DNA of 64,000 bases. Origin: Stomorhina lunata (lineage: Eukaryota; Arthropoda; Insecta; Diptera; Rhiniidae). Below, piece after piece: positions 38,816-49,989 of this stretch. The stretch spans positions 98,567,526-98,631,525 of the forward strand of contig OW121744.1 of NCBI GenBank assembly GCA_933228675.1. The letters are read 5' to 3'. The stretch's first letter is position 1. Every line of letters begins with the position of its first letter. The position numbers and the translations under genes were made by a program. The notes under the pieces are model-generated. The model was not told the origin of the DNA and searched no databases. It was given only the letters and a program-made list of their open reading frames with translations.

Positions 38816-39303
38816 TAAATTTTCTATAGAAGAAAATTATCTATAAAAAAGTTTTTGATAAAAAAATTTTCTATAGAAAAATTTTTTATAAAAAAATTTT
38901 CGATAAAGAAATTTTCTATAGAAAAATTTTTAATAAAAAAATTTTCTATAGAAAAATTTTTGATAGAAAAATTTTTGATAAAAAAATTTTCTATAAAAAA
39001 ATTTTTGATAAAAAAATGTTCTATAGAAAAATTTTTGATAAAAAAATTTTCTATAGAAAAATTTTTGATAAAAAAAATTTTCTACTTATATAGAAAAATT
39101 TTTGTTAAAAAAATTTTCTATAGAAAAATTTTTGATAAAAAATTTTTCTATAGAAAATTTTTTGATAAAAATATTTTTGAAAAATTTTCGATAAAAAAAT
39201 TTTAGAAAAACTTTCGATAAAAAAATTTTTGATAAAAAAATTTTCTATAGAAAAATTTTTGATAAAAAATGCGAGGTTTTCGATCTGTCTAAATTGGGGA
39301 TAA

Positions 39304-39349
39304 TCCTCCTGAAGAGATGGCTTAACCAACCATCGAAACGCGTCGAGGA
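39304..39349 (+). ncRNA. Hammerhead ribozyme motif, copy 2 (intact core)
   Basis: Stem I arm TCCTC (39304-39308) pairs perfectly with GAGGA (39345-39349). Core CTGAAGA (39309-39315) fits CUGANGA. Stem II GATGG (39316-39320) pairs perfectly with CCATC (39330-39334) around a 9-nt loop. Core GAAA is 39335-39338. A minimal stem III C-GC-G precedes TC, with predicted cleavage after 39344. This is a complete type I hammerhead with a very short stem III, as described for Penelope-like elements. Such minimal forms may need dimerisation to cleave. Confidence 0.75.
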
Positions 39350-39397
39350 ATTTGGTTTCTCCGCAAACATTTTTTGGCTTTTTATTAATAAATTGGT

Positions 39398-39425
39398 CTG
39401 TTACATTAATAAATAAATGTAACAG
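39398..39425 (+). ncRNA. Stem-loop downstream of hammerhead, copy 2
   Basis: CTGTTACATT pairs perfectly with AATGTAACAG around the loop AATAAATA. It lies 48 nt after the hammerhead (43 nt in copy 1) and just before TTGGGATC. Stem positions 1, 3 and 9 differ from copy 1 with matching changes on the opposite arm. Confidence 0.75.
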
Positions 39426-40300
39426 ATTTGGGATCAAATGCAAATACACTTCTTTTTGAATAATATTTACATCCCGACTATTTTGTTATTTTTTGAAAAA
39501 ATTTTCTATAGAAAAATTTTTGATAAAAAAATTTTCTATAAAAAAATTTTTGATAAAAAAATTTTCTATAGAAAAATTTTTGATAAAAAAATTTTCTATA
39601 GAAAATTCTTTGATAAAAAAATTTTAGAAAAATTTTCTGATAAAAAAATTTTCTATAGATAATTTTTTTATCAAAAATGTTTCTATAGAAAATTTTTTTT
39701 ATCAAAAATTTGTCTATAGGAAATTTTTTTATCAAAAATTTTTCTATAGAAAAATTTTCTATAGAAAAATTTTTGATAAAAAAATTTTCTACAGAAAAAT
39801 TTTTGATAAAAAAATTTTCTATAGAAAAATTTTTGATAAAAAAATTTTCTATAGAAAAATTTTTGATAAAAAAATTTTCTATAGAAAAATTTTTGATAAA
39901 AAAATTTTCTATAGAAAAATTTTTGATAAAAAAATTTTCTATAGAAAAATTTTTGATAAAAAAATTTTCTATAGAAAAATTTTTGACAAAAAAGTTTTCT
40001 TAGAAAAATTTTTGACAAAAAAGTTTTCTACAGAAAAATTTTCTATAGAAAAATTTTCTATAGAAAAATTTTTGATAAAAAAATTTCCTATAGAAAAATT
40101 TTTGATAAAAAAATTTTCTATAGAAAAATTTTTGATAAAAAAATTTTCTATAGAAAAATTTTTGATAAAAAAATTTTCTATAGAAAAATTTTTGATAAAA
40201 AAATTTTCTGTAGAAAAATTTTTGATAAAAAAATTTTCTATAGAAAAATTTTTGATAAAAAAATTTTCTATGGAAAAATGTTTGATAAAAGTATTTAAAA

Positions 40301-43245
40301 AAATGGAGTAGAAAACTTTATTTTTTAAAACGTTAGAACTAGACATTGAAAAAAATACTTTTTTTTAGTTAAAAGTATAAAAAAGCGGCAACTCTGCCGA
40401 CTATTTTGTTGTTCTGTTCTCTTTGCGCCGACCCGTGATTTTAAGTGCAAATTTTAAAACATTTGAGGAAACCCCATATTTTTCCCACATAAACTTGATT
40501 ACTAGAGGCGAGTCTGTTTACTTGTGTATGTGTATTTTTCTTTTAATATCAATTGGATCTACTTTTAGGTATTCAAATACCAGGCCTTAAAATCATTCCC
40601 GCGTGATCTATTTAAATCAAGAAACTTTTATTCTAGTGTGTCTATGTAAGTCTGAGTGTCTGTTCTTGTTCGATTGCTTAAGTTTATTTTCGGCATTAAT
40701 AAACCAATGTTAGAAAATGCAGATTCTAAAACTACAAATACTCTCATGCACTCCATACACACACACACACACACACATACTCTCTTCATTATCCTTGTGA
40801 CTTGTGTTTTTGCTTTCAACTCAATACATCACAGATTTTGTATTAACATACCGGAAACTAAAGGTTTGTTTGTAAATTCTTCCTTCAACTCTCCTCCCAA
40901 TCCTTTTCGATATCTCACATTTTATAATTTATTGAAAAGGAGGAGGTAGAAGGAAAGTGTAAGGATGTTGCCGAAAATTAGCAAACGCATGCACAACGCA
41001 CAAAATGACCAAAGTCTAGACATTTAAGGTGACACAAGAGATCGGAGGAATAAAGCCAAAGATTTCTTGTGTATGTATGTAGTCGTACAAGTAAAGCACT
41101 CTCTACTCATTTGTGTTAGTTCCTTTTTGAACATTGTAAGTGTGTGTGTTTGAGAGTGCGGTGCACTGAAGCTTTAACTCGAACATTTGAAATTACGAAA
41201 ATTTGCTGAAAATTTTCTACAAACATGCATATGAAAACGTAAAGTTTCAACTTTTCCACTAACGAAAAGACAATGAATGAATGCAGCAGAGGACTAAATA
41301 TATTTTCAATAAGGAAAATTAGGCAAAATGTATTTAGTTGTTAAGCGTGAGTTGTAGTTGTTAGCGATGTGGAAGGAGAATGGATATCAAGAGACTTGGT
41401 TAGTGCGTAGGAGCTAAAGGGAAGTGTATAAAGAAAGTGTGATAATTAAGCAGGGATGTTGAGTATAAAAGGTGTAGAAACGAATCTTTTTGGTAAAGAA
41501 GGAGTAGAATGACAAGCTTTGGATACACTTCCAGAATACTTGTGGTCCATGTTGAAGAAAAAGCGATTAAATCCACTAATGTTAATATTTGCTTAAATTT
41601 TCTTAAATCGACATATCTGACCACTTTTTAAGTCATATCTGACTTAACAAGTGCTCTCTTTGCATTTCACGTATTGCTTAGAGCCAGTTTCCTATAAAGA
41701 CTTGGATAATCTTTATAAGCATTCAGTGTGAGAGCTCAAAAGTGTAAGCGCCCACGGGCGAAGTTTTGGAGCTGACTTTTTTAGCATAATTCAGTATAAT
41801 CAAGTTTTCTAGAGAATTTCCATCACAGACTAGAAATGAAAATATATAAAAAAAGCTGCCACGTTTCTGCAATATGCTAAGACTTTGTGCAACATGACTA
41901 AAAGTTGTCGAGTTCTTCCGTCTGTCTGTCTCTCGTTCTATTTGTGAGTGTAAATGTAGACTGATGAGGGAACAAGTTAATTCAGTTAAAGGACATAAAG
42001 CTGCTGCTACTTTTCGAAAAATACTACAACAAATGCAAACATAATACATTATTACTGCTGCTGCTACAACTGTCTCTAATTTTCTCCAAAAATTTAGGCG
42101 TTTTCAATGTATGTGTTACTTGCTAAACATTGTAAGCAAGTGCCTGTCTGTCCATCCGTACGTCCGTCCATCTGCCTGTCGGTGTGTTTGTATGTGTGAT
42201 TGTGCATTAAGTTTGTTATTCATAAAATTGTTAGAAACTTTTAAGTAAATGAACAATAATGACAAGTAGTCTAATGTTGCTAGCAGTCTAATGAAGACCC
42301 GGTAGTTTAGAAGAATTGAGAAATAATACTAATACTAAAACCAATTCTGATACTGATAGAATTATATCAATTCTAATTCCGATGGAAAATAATGAAATAG
42401 TACTGATACTTGTACTGAGACTAATACCAATACTGATGGAATTATATACTATCAGTTCTAATATAAGTTTAGTATTTGTTGTCCTAAAAAGTAATGATTA
42501 TATTAAAATCTGTAGTCATTTTTTAGTTTCGGAATTACTGGGTTCATATCTGACACACAAACATATACCGATACATATAGAGTTACTTTAACAGAGACAT
42601 GCATACCTAAATAGTACTGGCTTTTTACAATTTTGCATTATTATTAGTGTAAAATGCATTTAATGTAGATATATACAAATATATAATATAAAGATAGATT
42701 GCATATATTAAGTAGTATGAAAGAGTCTCTGGAACTAAATGCTGCAATGGTAATGAAGAGGTAGAATTTAAATTAGTTACAGCCTTACAGTTGGGGGTAG
42801 GTAGGGTGTTTGCCAAATTTTATTACGCCTTTGAAATGGTGGTATGATAATATTTTGTTTTAACTTAAGAGTTTATAACATTTAAATACAAATACATTTA
42901 CAGACTCACAATCACACATTAACATATACTTTGGTATTATGTATAATTGTCTGGATTTATAGAAAATATATTCAAATACCGAAAATTTTCCAGGAGTTGG
43001 TGTTACGATAGAGAGGATGAGGATGTTGTAGTTTGTTAAGGAAGGCTGGACTAGGATTAATTTTGAAATTCAGTATATTTGTGTGTTTTGTTTTAATTAA
43101 AGAATTTATCAAACATGAACATTATACAAAATCAAAAAAGAAGCAGAGAAATAAAAAATCTAAAACATAAAATCAATAAATTTTAAATTAAATAAGAAAT
43201 AATTCTTAGAATTATTTAAAAAAAAAAATTTAGAAAAGATTTTAT
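40301..43245. other. Long spacer, no gene seen
   Basis: About 2.9 kb of unique, moderately AT-rich sequence. It includes a (CA)n microsatellite (listed), an irregular run of TACTGATA/AATTATAT motifs near 42320-42450, and pyrimidine-rich patches. No open frame shows family resemblance. Confidence 0.55.
40755..40777. repeat. (CA)n microsatellite
   Basis: About eleven uninterrupted CA units. Confidence 0.9.
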
Positions 43246-45480
43246 CGTACAAGTTCTAGTTTAGTTCTAGTTCAATTCTAGTTCAGTTCTAGTTCAGTTC
43301 TAGTTCAGTTCTAGTTCAGTTCTAGTTCAATTCTAGTTCAATTCTAGTTCGGTTCTAGTTCGGTTCTAGTTCGGTTCTAGTTCAGTTCTAGTTCAGTTCT
43401 AGTTCAGTTTTAGTTCAGTTCTAGTTCAGTTCTAGTTCAGTTCTAGTTCAGTTCTAGTTCAGTTCTAGTTCAGTTCTAGTTCAGTTCTAGTTCAGTTCTA
43501 GTTCAGTTCTAGTTCAGTTCTAGTTCAGTTCTAGTTCAGTTTTAGTTCAGTTCTAGTTCAGTTCTAGTTCAGTTCTAGTTCAGTTCTAGTTCAGTTCTAG
43601 TTCAGTTCTAGTTCAGTTCTAGTTCAGTTCTAGTTCAGTTCTAGTTCAGTTCTAGTTCAGTTCTAGTTCAGTTCTAGTTCAGTTCTAGTTCAGTTCTAGT
43701 TCAGTTCTAGTTCAGTTCTAGTTCAGTTCTAGTTCAGTTCTAGTTCAGTTCTAGTTCAGTTCTAGTTCAGTTCTAGTTCAGTTCTAGTTCAGTTCTAGTT
43801 CAGTTCTAGTTCAGTTCTAGTTCAGTTCTAGTTCAGTTCTAGTTCAGTTCTAGTTCAGTTCTAGTTCAGTTCTAGTTCAGTTCTAGTTCAGTTCTAGTTC
43901 AGTTCTAGTTCAGTTCTAGTTCAGTTCTAGTTCAGTTCTAGTTCAGTTCTAGTTCAGTTCTAGTTCAGTTCTAGTTCAGTTCTAGTTCAGTTCTAGTTCA
44001 GTTCTAGTTCAGTTCTAGTTCAGTTCTAGTTCAGTTCTAGTTCAGTTCTAGTTCAGTTCTAGTTCAGTTCTAGTTCAGTTCTAGTTCAGTTCTAGTTCAG
44101 TTCTAGTTCAGTTCTAGTTCTGTTCTAGTTTAGTTCTAGTTCAGTTCTAGTTCAGTTCTAGTTCAGTTCTAGTTCAGTTCTAGTTCAGTTCTAGTTCAGT
44201 TCTAGTTCAGTTCTAGTTCAGTTCTAGTTCAGTTCTAGTTCAGTTCTAGTTCAGTTCTAGTTCAGTTCTAGTTCAGTTCTAGTTCAGTTCTAGTTCAGTT
44301 CTAGTTCAGTTCTAGTTCAGTTCTAGTTCAGTTCTAGTTCAGTTCTAGTTCAGTTCTAGTTCAGTTCTAGTTCAGTTCTAGTTCAGTTCTAGTTCAGTTC
44401 TAGTTCAGTTCTAGTTCAGTTCTAGTTCAGTTCTAGTTCAGTTCTAGTTCAGTTCTAGTTCAGTTCTAGTTCAGTTCTAGTTCAGTTCTAGTTCAGTTCT
44501 AGTTCAGTTCTAGTTCAGTTCTAGTTCAGTTCTAGTTCAGTTCTAGTTCAGTTCTAGTTCAGTTCTAGTTCAGTTCTAGTTCAGTTCTAGTTCAGTTCTA
44601 GTTCAGTTCTAGTTCAGTTCTAGTTCAGTTCTAGTTCAGTTCTAGTTCAGTTCTAGTTCAGTTCTAGTTCAGTTCTAGTTCAGTTCTAGTTCAGTTCTAG
44701 TTCAGTTCTAGTTCAGTTCTAGTTCAGTTCTAGTTCAGTTCTAGTTCAGTTCTAGTTCAGTTCTAGTTCAGTTCTAGTTCAGTTCTAGTTCAGCTCTAGT
44801 TCAGTTCTAGATCAGTTCTAGTTCAGTTCTAGTTCAGTTCTAGTTCAGTTCTAGTTCAGTTCTAGTTCAGTTCTAGTTCAGTTCTAGTTCAGTTCTAGTT
44901 CAGTTCTAGTTCAGTTCTAGTTCAGTTCTAGTTCAGTTCTAGTTCAGTTCTAGTTCAGTTCTAGTTCAGTTCTAGTTCAGTTCTAGTTCAGTTCTAGTTC
45001 AGTTCTAGTTCAGTTCTAGTTCAGTTCTAGTTCAGTTCTAGTTCAGTTCTAGTTCAGTTCTAGTTCAGTTCTAGTTCAGTTCTAGTTCAGTTCTAGTTCA
45101 GTTCTAGTTCAGTTCTAGTTCAGTTCTAGTTCAGTTCTAGTTCAGTTCTAGTTCAGTTCTAGTTCAGTTCTAGTTCAGTTCTAGTTCAGTTCTAGTTCAG
45201 TTCTAGTTCAGTTCTAGTTCAGTTCTAGTTCAGTTCTAGTTCAGTTCTAGTTCAGTTCTAGTTCAGTTCTAGTTCAGTTCTAGTTCAGTTCTAGTTCAGT
45301 TCTAGTTCAGTTCAAGTTCAGTTCTAGTTCAGTTCTAGTTCAGTTCTAGTTCAGTTCTAGTTCAGTTCTAGTTCAGTTCTAGTTCAGTTCTAGTTCAGTT
45401 CTAGTTCAGTTCTAGTTCAGTTCTAGTTCAGTTCTAGTTCAGTTCTAGTTCAGTTCTAGTTCAGTTCTAGTTCAGTTCTA
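43246..45480 (+). repeat. Sat F: 11-bp satellite (~203 copies)
   Basis: The monomer CAGTTCTAGTT is repeated with few variants. The first ~130 bp carry CAATT and CGGTT variants, and single changes occur near 44120, 44793, 44810 and 45314. It shares TCTAGT and the 11-bp period with Sat D. Confidence 0.98.
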
Positions 45481-46143
45481 ATTTTGTTATCTTCTCAGTT
45501 TTTGTTAAAAAAAAGTTTTTCTTATATTTGGTACTTTTTCAAACAAGTACTTTTCTTGAAAATCTATATGTTTGGTATCAATTTTTAACTTTAACAAAAA
45601 GAGATATCTTTAAATTTGAGCTTAATGAAACCCCTTCCAAATTTTAAAATTTTTCTGCCTTTTCCCTTTCCTTAAGATACCTATTTTCTCTCATACTGCA
45701 ATCAATATTTATTTTTAATTTTCATAAATATTTATCAAACTGCCGCTGTTTTTTCTTCTTATTTTCCTCATTTTCGCCAAAAACAGGGAGTTACAATTAC
45801 TACAGACACACAAACAAATATAAATATTTTTTTTTTGCCAAATTTTATTCTACCATTAAAAAATCTAAAAAATAAGAGAAACGAAAAATTTTTGGCATTT
45901 TTAATTTATTATGTCTGTCAATGATTTCTTCGTTTTTTGGCAATTGCCAAAAATTTTTACAATGGCCAAAGAAAAAAAAATCAGCAAAAAGAAAAGTGAC
46001 CACTACAAATACAAACCTACACATATGGGAACAACTCAAACGAGTACCAAGATAAGCAGGGTAACAACATGTGACCATAGAGGTACGCGGCTAACACCCA
46101 TCACCATCATTATCAGTATCCCCACATTCACATCGACATCAAC
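45481..46143. other. Spacer flanking the hAT-like insertion
   Basis: Unique sequence ending in a CATCA/CACCATCAT-rich patch that resumes after the insertion at 51152. No gene seen. Confidence 0.55.
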
Positions 46144-46151
46144 GTGGTCAA

Positions 46152-47110
46152 TAGGCATGACATAGTGATGTATGAAAATTTTTAAAACCACTTTTTTAAG
46201 TATTCCCGCCTCTTATTTTGTTAGGATTGGAAAAATAATGTATATGCCAAAAAATAGCGGAGTTTGGAAAAGGGGAAATAGCGCCTCATCGAGGTCAAAG
46301 TTCGAGGTTAATGTAAAAAAATGCATAAAATGTCCAATAACTGCCGCGGAGTCGCTCCTACTGTAGTAAAATGTAAGACTTACCCCCCTTTGTTTTCCCT
46401 CCCCAACATTTTTGTGGAACATGATTTTACCCTATCTCCGCTCCTTAAGGGGCTTGCCCTACAAAAGTTAGTTTTTTATAAATTTTGCCCCCATCGCCCC
46501 AACAAGTTTCTGGGCGCCTCTGGAGGATTAAAATGTATGACAACCCCCATTGATTTTTCCTTCCCAACATTTTTGTAGAACATACTAACATTTTATCTGT
46601 GCTCCTTAGGGTACCTTCCCTTTAAGATTTTCGAATTTTGTTCCCCTCCTTCTAACTACTTTCAGGCCGGCTCTGGTGCATTAAAATGTATGGTGGACCC
46701 CAATTTATTTTTTCTCCCCAACATTTTTGTAGAACATACTAACCTTCTATCCCTGCTCCTTAGGGTACCTTCCTTTAAAATGAAGATTTAAGGAGTTTGC
46801 CCCCCTCCTTCTTACTACTTTCAGGCCGCCTCTGGCGGGTTAAAATGTATGGTGAACCCCAATTTATTTTTTCTCCCCAACATTTTTGTTAAACATACTA
46901 ATCTTCTATCCTTGCTCCTTAGGGTACCTTCCCTTTAAATAAAGTTTACAAATTTGCCGCTCTCATTGTAACTACTTCCATAACGCCTCTGGAGGATCCA
47001 AATGTATGACATACCCCCCTTAATTTTTTCTCTCTAACATTTTTGTAGAATAAATTAACCTTCTATATCTGCTCCTTAGGGTATTTCTTAGGGTACCTCA
47101 TACAGAAATA
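46152..47110. repeat. Left long inverted repeat with five ~158-bp units
   Basis: After ~220 bp of unique terminal sequence, a unit with CAACATTTTTGT, CTCCTTAGGGTACCTTCC, ACTACTTTCAGG and CGCCTCTGG motifs repeats with CAACATTT starts near 46404, 46565, 46719, 46878 and 47035 (spacings 161, 154, 159, 157). Units are clearly diverged from one another. Confidence 0.88.
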
Positions 47111-47223
47111 TTTTTTTTTAAATAAATTTGTTCCAAATTTTTCTGAGGTTTTCCCATATAAAAAAAAAATGTTTTTATATGTCTTTTATTTTTTATAATT
47201 TTGAGTTAAATTTCTATATTATT

Positions 47224-49729
47224 TTAGTCTATTAATTTGTTTTTTAAATAAAATGGATATTTTTTCCTATTTTCGGCAACGACTTGCAGTAGAAATACTT
47301 TTTCTTCCTCGTTTCGGCACAAAATATTGTTGTAGTCCTCTATTAGTTTTACGCCTCTTTCGGCAGTATCATTGACAACATGTAAATTTCGCAGAGTTTT
47401 TAGGGCTTCTTGGTAGTCTTCACGCTTTTCCCAAGTTCCTGGATCACTATCAAGAAAACTTTTTGATAGTCCGAGGCGTGTAAACATTCTTCCTGTGTAT
47501 GGTGTCACAAAATGACTTAAATTTTTCTCCATGAACCTTTCATTAAGGTCTTTTAGTGTCACCAAAATTCTTTTATCACTTTTGAGGCCACACAAATTTA
47601 CTGAAGGAAAATTTATTTTATGCTCTTCAGCCTCGCTTTCTTCATCACACGATTCTTCAATGTCACTGCCCGACAGTTCTTCTGCGTATTTCTCTTTATC
47701 TTTTTCAAATGACCGAATTGCATCAGCCATTTTTCGCTTGGTATCAAGGGGTACATTGTTATCAAATAATGCAAAAGCAACAGCTTCACAACTAAGGTAC
47801 CAGAGATGTCCACAGAATTTCTTTACTAACTGACGTGAAACTATCCCATCAACTGAAGCATAGTGGTAAATCGCTTTTAAAAAGTTCAAGTCATTATTTG
47901 GGGCTTCTACTGCTTTTGTAGCACTAAACCAAGCTTTAATATAAAGGGTTACGATAAAAACCGTCACATCGCGAAGTCCATTCAGTTCATTTTCGTCGAA
48001 GAAGAGAAATTCTCGGAATAAAAACATTTTTACGCAGTATATGCCTTTGGCCATCCATCGAGCATGACTTGTAGGTCCTGGTTGGCTAAATTTATAATCG
48101 GGAATATTTACACCAAGGAACAGCAGCACGATTTGTAAAAATTCCTTGTAGTCGCTTCTGGGTTGTTTTTCGTTTAATTGAGCTAAACAAAATGATTTGG
48201 TATCAATTTGAACTTCGGGCGGTATTTTTGCTGCAACTTCATCATCTTTAATACCTGAACTATATTGTTTTTCTTTAATATTTTCCCACTGCTCTTTAAA
48301 ACGTGCAAATATTGGAACCCCTGGTCCAGACATTTTTCCAAATTTCGCTTCAAACTCTTCCTTTATTTGCAGCTCATAAATATGATGTCTGCATGGAAGA
48401 TAAAGAAGATCTCGTTCCAGTAATTGCTCAAGCAATAAAGACGCACCTTGGAATTTGCCAGTATTCGTTGAAGTGGTGTCGAAAGAAATAGCTTGAATGC
48501 GGTGAGCGATTTTCCATTCAAGTAGAAGTGCGTAAATTGCCTCCGAAATGCGCTTGCCTTTTCCTTTACCTGACCTTATCTTTGGTACACCCAGGAGCTG
48601 CTCGTTACCATCATATGTTAGAACAACAGGAAGTCGTTCAATCTTTTTTCCACCGCCTTCAAAGTCCACCAACATTTTTCCATCCCAGTGCAAATTCAAA
48701 CATTTTGCCTCAGCCAACTACAAAAGAATACATTTTTACACTGATTTAAACAACTACTCCATATTATAGAAATATATAAAATTACATACCTTCGGATTTA
48801 CTTTCAAGAATTCTGTTATTTGCTGCCGATTTTGTGTCCGTGCTTCTCGAAGAGTTGTTCTATTTATGATATACTTTCTTACGTCAAGTTAAAAAGCATG
48901 AGCTGCAGCAATCAATATACGAATAGCTGCAATATCTGATATCTTGCATCTATCCAAAACAGCGACTAGATCCGGAGTAATACATTTTATGGATCCTCTT
49001 GTACCCTTGGGTAATTGCTTAGACAGTTCCGATTCATCAGCATCCTGCTGATTGTCTGATACAGTCGATTCGGCAGATGAATAATCAAGTACTTTAATTA
49101 TATAGAACACATTGTAAATATTGAAGTCTAAAATAAAAGTAATAATGTACTTACCAGCTGTTGCGATTTCGTTGTGAACTTTTGCACGCTTTTTCCGTTC
49201 TTCATCCTCCTTTTCTCTTTCCGCTCTCCTTTTGCTTCGTGTAGCAAGAACTTTGTCAACTCCTAGCATACATCCTGGACGTCCCTTCTGCCGTTGCTGT
49301 TGTAAAAATAAAACATCTTCCGGATCGCTTAACATGTTAAGAGCATTTGCATGAGCTATATCAAAAAGGTCATCCAATTGCTCGACAAAATTAGTTTCCT
49401 TTTCAATTTGTGTTGCTCCGCCTCTTACAGTATTTTTTTGTAGTGTTTTCCATTCAGCTACCAACGACTGCACTTGTGCCTTTACTTTGTCTCTTTTTTT
49501 TTGTCGGGATGAATGCTTGACGCCAAAATATCATGACTGTGTCAGTTACCAAGTATGCACTTTCATCCGAACTTATTTTACGCTTTCCAGTCCCATAAAA
49601 ATACATCTTAAGTACTTGTTTTCTTGATGGCAATTTCGTTCCCAATATATTTGAGCATGGTTGTCCTATTAAAAATAGTTCAGTACTTGATCTCAAACTT
49701 TTTGCAATGCCAGTCGATGTTGACGCCAT
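47224..49729 (-). pseudogene. hAT-like transposase gene, three exons, disrupted
   Basis: Proposed exons are 49729-49155, 49091-48790 and 48717-47224. Introns of 63 and 72 bp have GTAAGT...AAAG and GTATGT...GTAG borders. Exon 1 carries an N-terminal SLRSSTELFLIGQP...KLPSRKQ region and a charged linker. Exon 3 (497 codons, opening on a TTG Leu, so not a true start) holds the catalytic core: HWDGK (Asp at residue 12), SFDTTSTNTG (Asp at 80), CRHH (C109/H112) and NDTAERG (Glu at 453). The D-D-CxxH-(long insert)-E order is that of hAT transposases. Two lesions are seen: a +/-1 frame break at an A9 run (T9 on the plus strand, 49494-49502) and an in-frame TAA at 48889-48891. Full product would be about 790 residues. 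Confidence 0.85.
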
Positions 49730-49989
49730 TTTATTTAAAAATGATTAAAAAACAATACGCGAATTTATATCACAATCACTTTTCCCTTTTTAATACCGAA
49801 CAAACAAAGACCGACTTTTTCAACCGTTTTCTTGATCTTCCATTCAAGTAGAACAAAGACCGACTTTTTGTCTTAACTAAAGGTTCAACTATTACTTACT
49901 ATAAGTAAGCACAATTTGGACAAAATTAATTTAAAAAAAATGTATGGTCCTTAAATTTGGTGGGAAAAAATTAATGGTCGGTCATACAT

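Larger units (their letters stand above)
39271..39436 (+). mobile_element. Penelope-like element remnant (copy 2) inside Sat E
   Basis: Homologous to 13988-14150 over its whole length: GAGGTTTTCGA-like start, hammerhead motif, stem-loop, then TTGGGATC. It lies between two blocks of Sat E. No reverse transcriptase is present, so it is a terminal fragment or a small non-autonomous unit. Confidence 0.6.
38816..40300 (+). repeat. Sat E: 30-bp satellite (~42 copies), interrupted
   Basis: The monomer is TTTTCTATAGAAAA followed by ATTTTTGATAAAAAAA. Because 30 is a multiple of three, all frames stay open for up to ~125 codons, giving artificial peptides such as FLIKKFSIEK repeats. Edges and the part before the insertion are more diverged than 39780-40280. 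The run is broken from about 39262 to 39488 by a hammerhead-bearing fragment and flank. Confidence 0.97.

Noticed and set aside
38855..40346. Several 85-125-codon open frames reading FLIKKFSIEK-type repeats on both strands
   Set aside because: They are translations of the 30-bp Sat E monomer, whose length is a multiple of three and which lacks stops in several frames. They occur on both strands and have no start context or splice support.
45845..46165. Open frames just left of the hAT-like element
   Set aside because: Low-complexity (CAT- and T-rich) sequence; opposite-strand frames overlap; no recognisable domain.
47531..48769. Plus-strand open frames of 60-100 codons
   Set aside because: They are antisense shadows of the hAT-like transposase exon 3, which has recognisable catalytic motifs on the minus strand.
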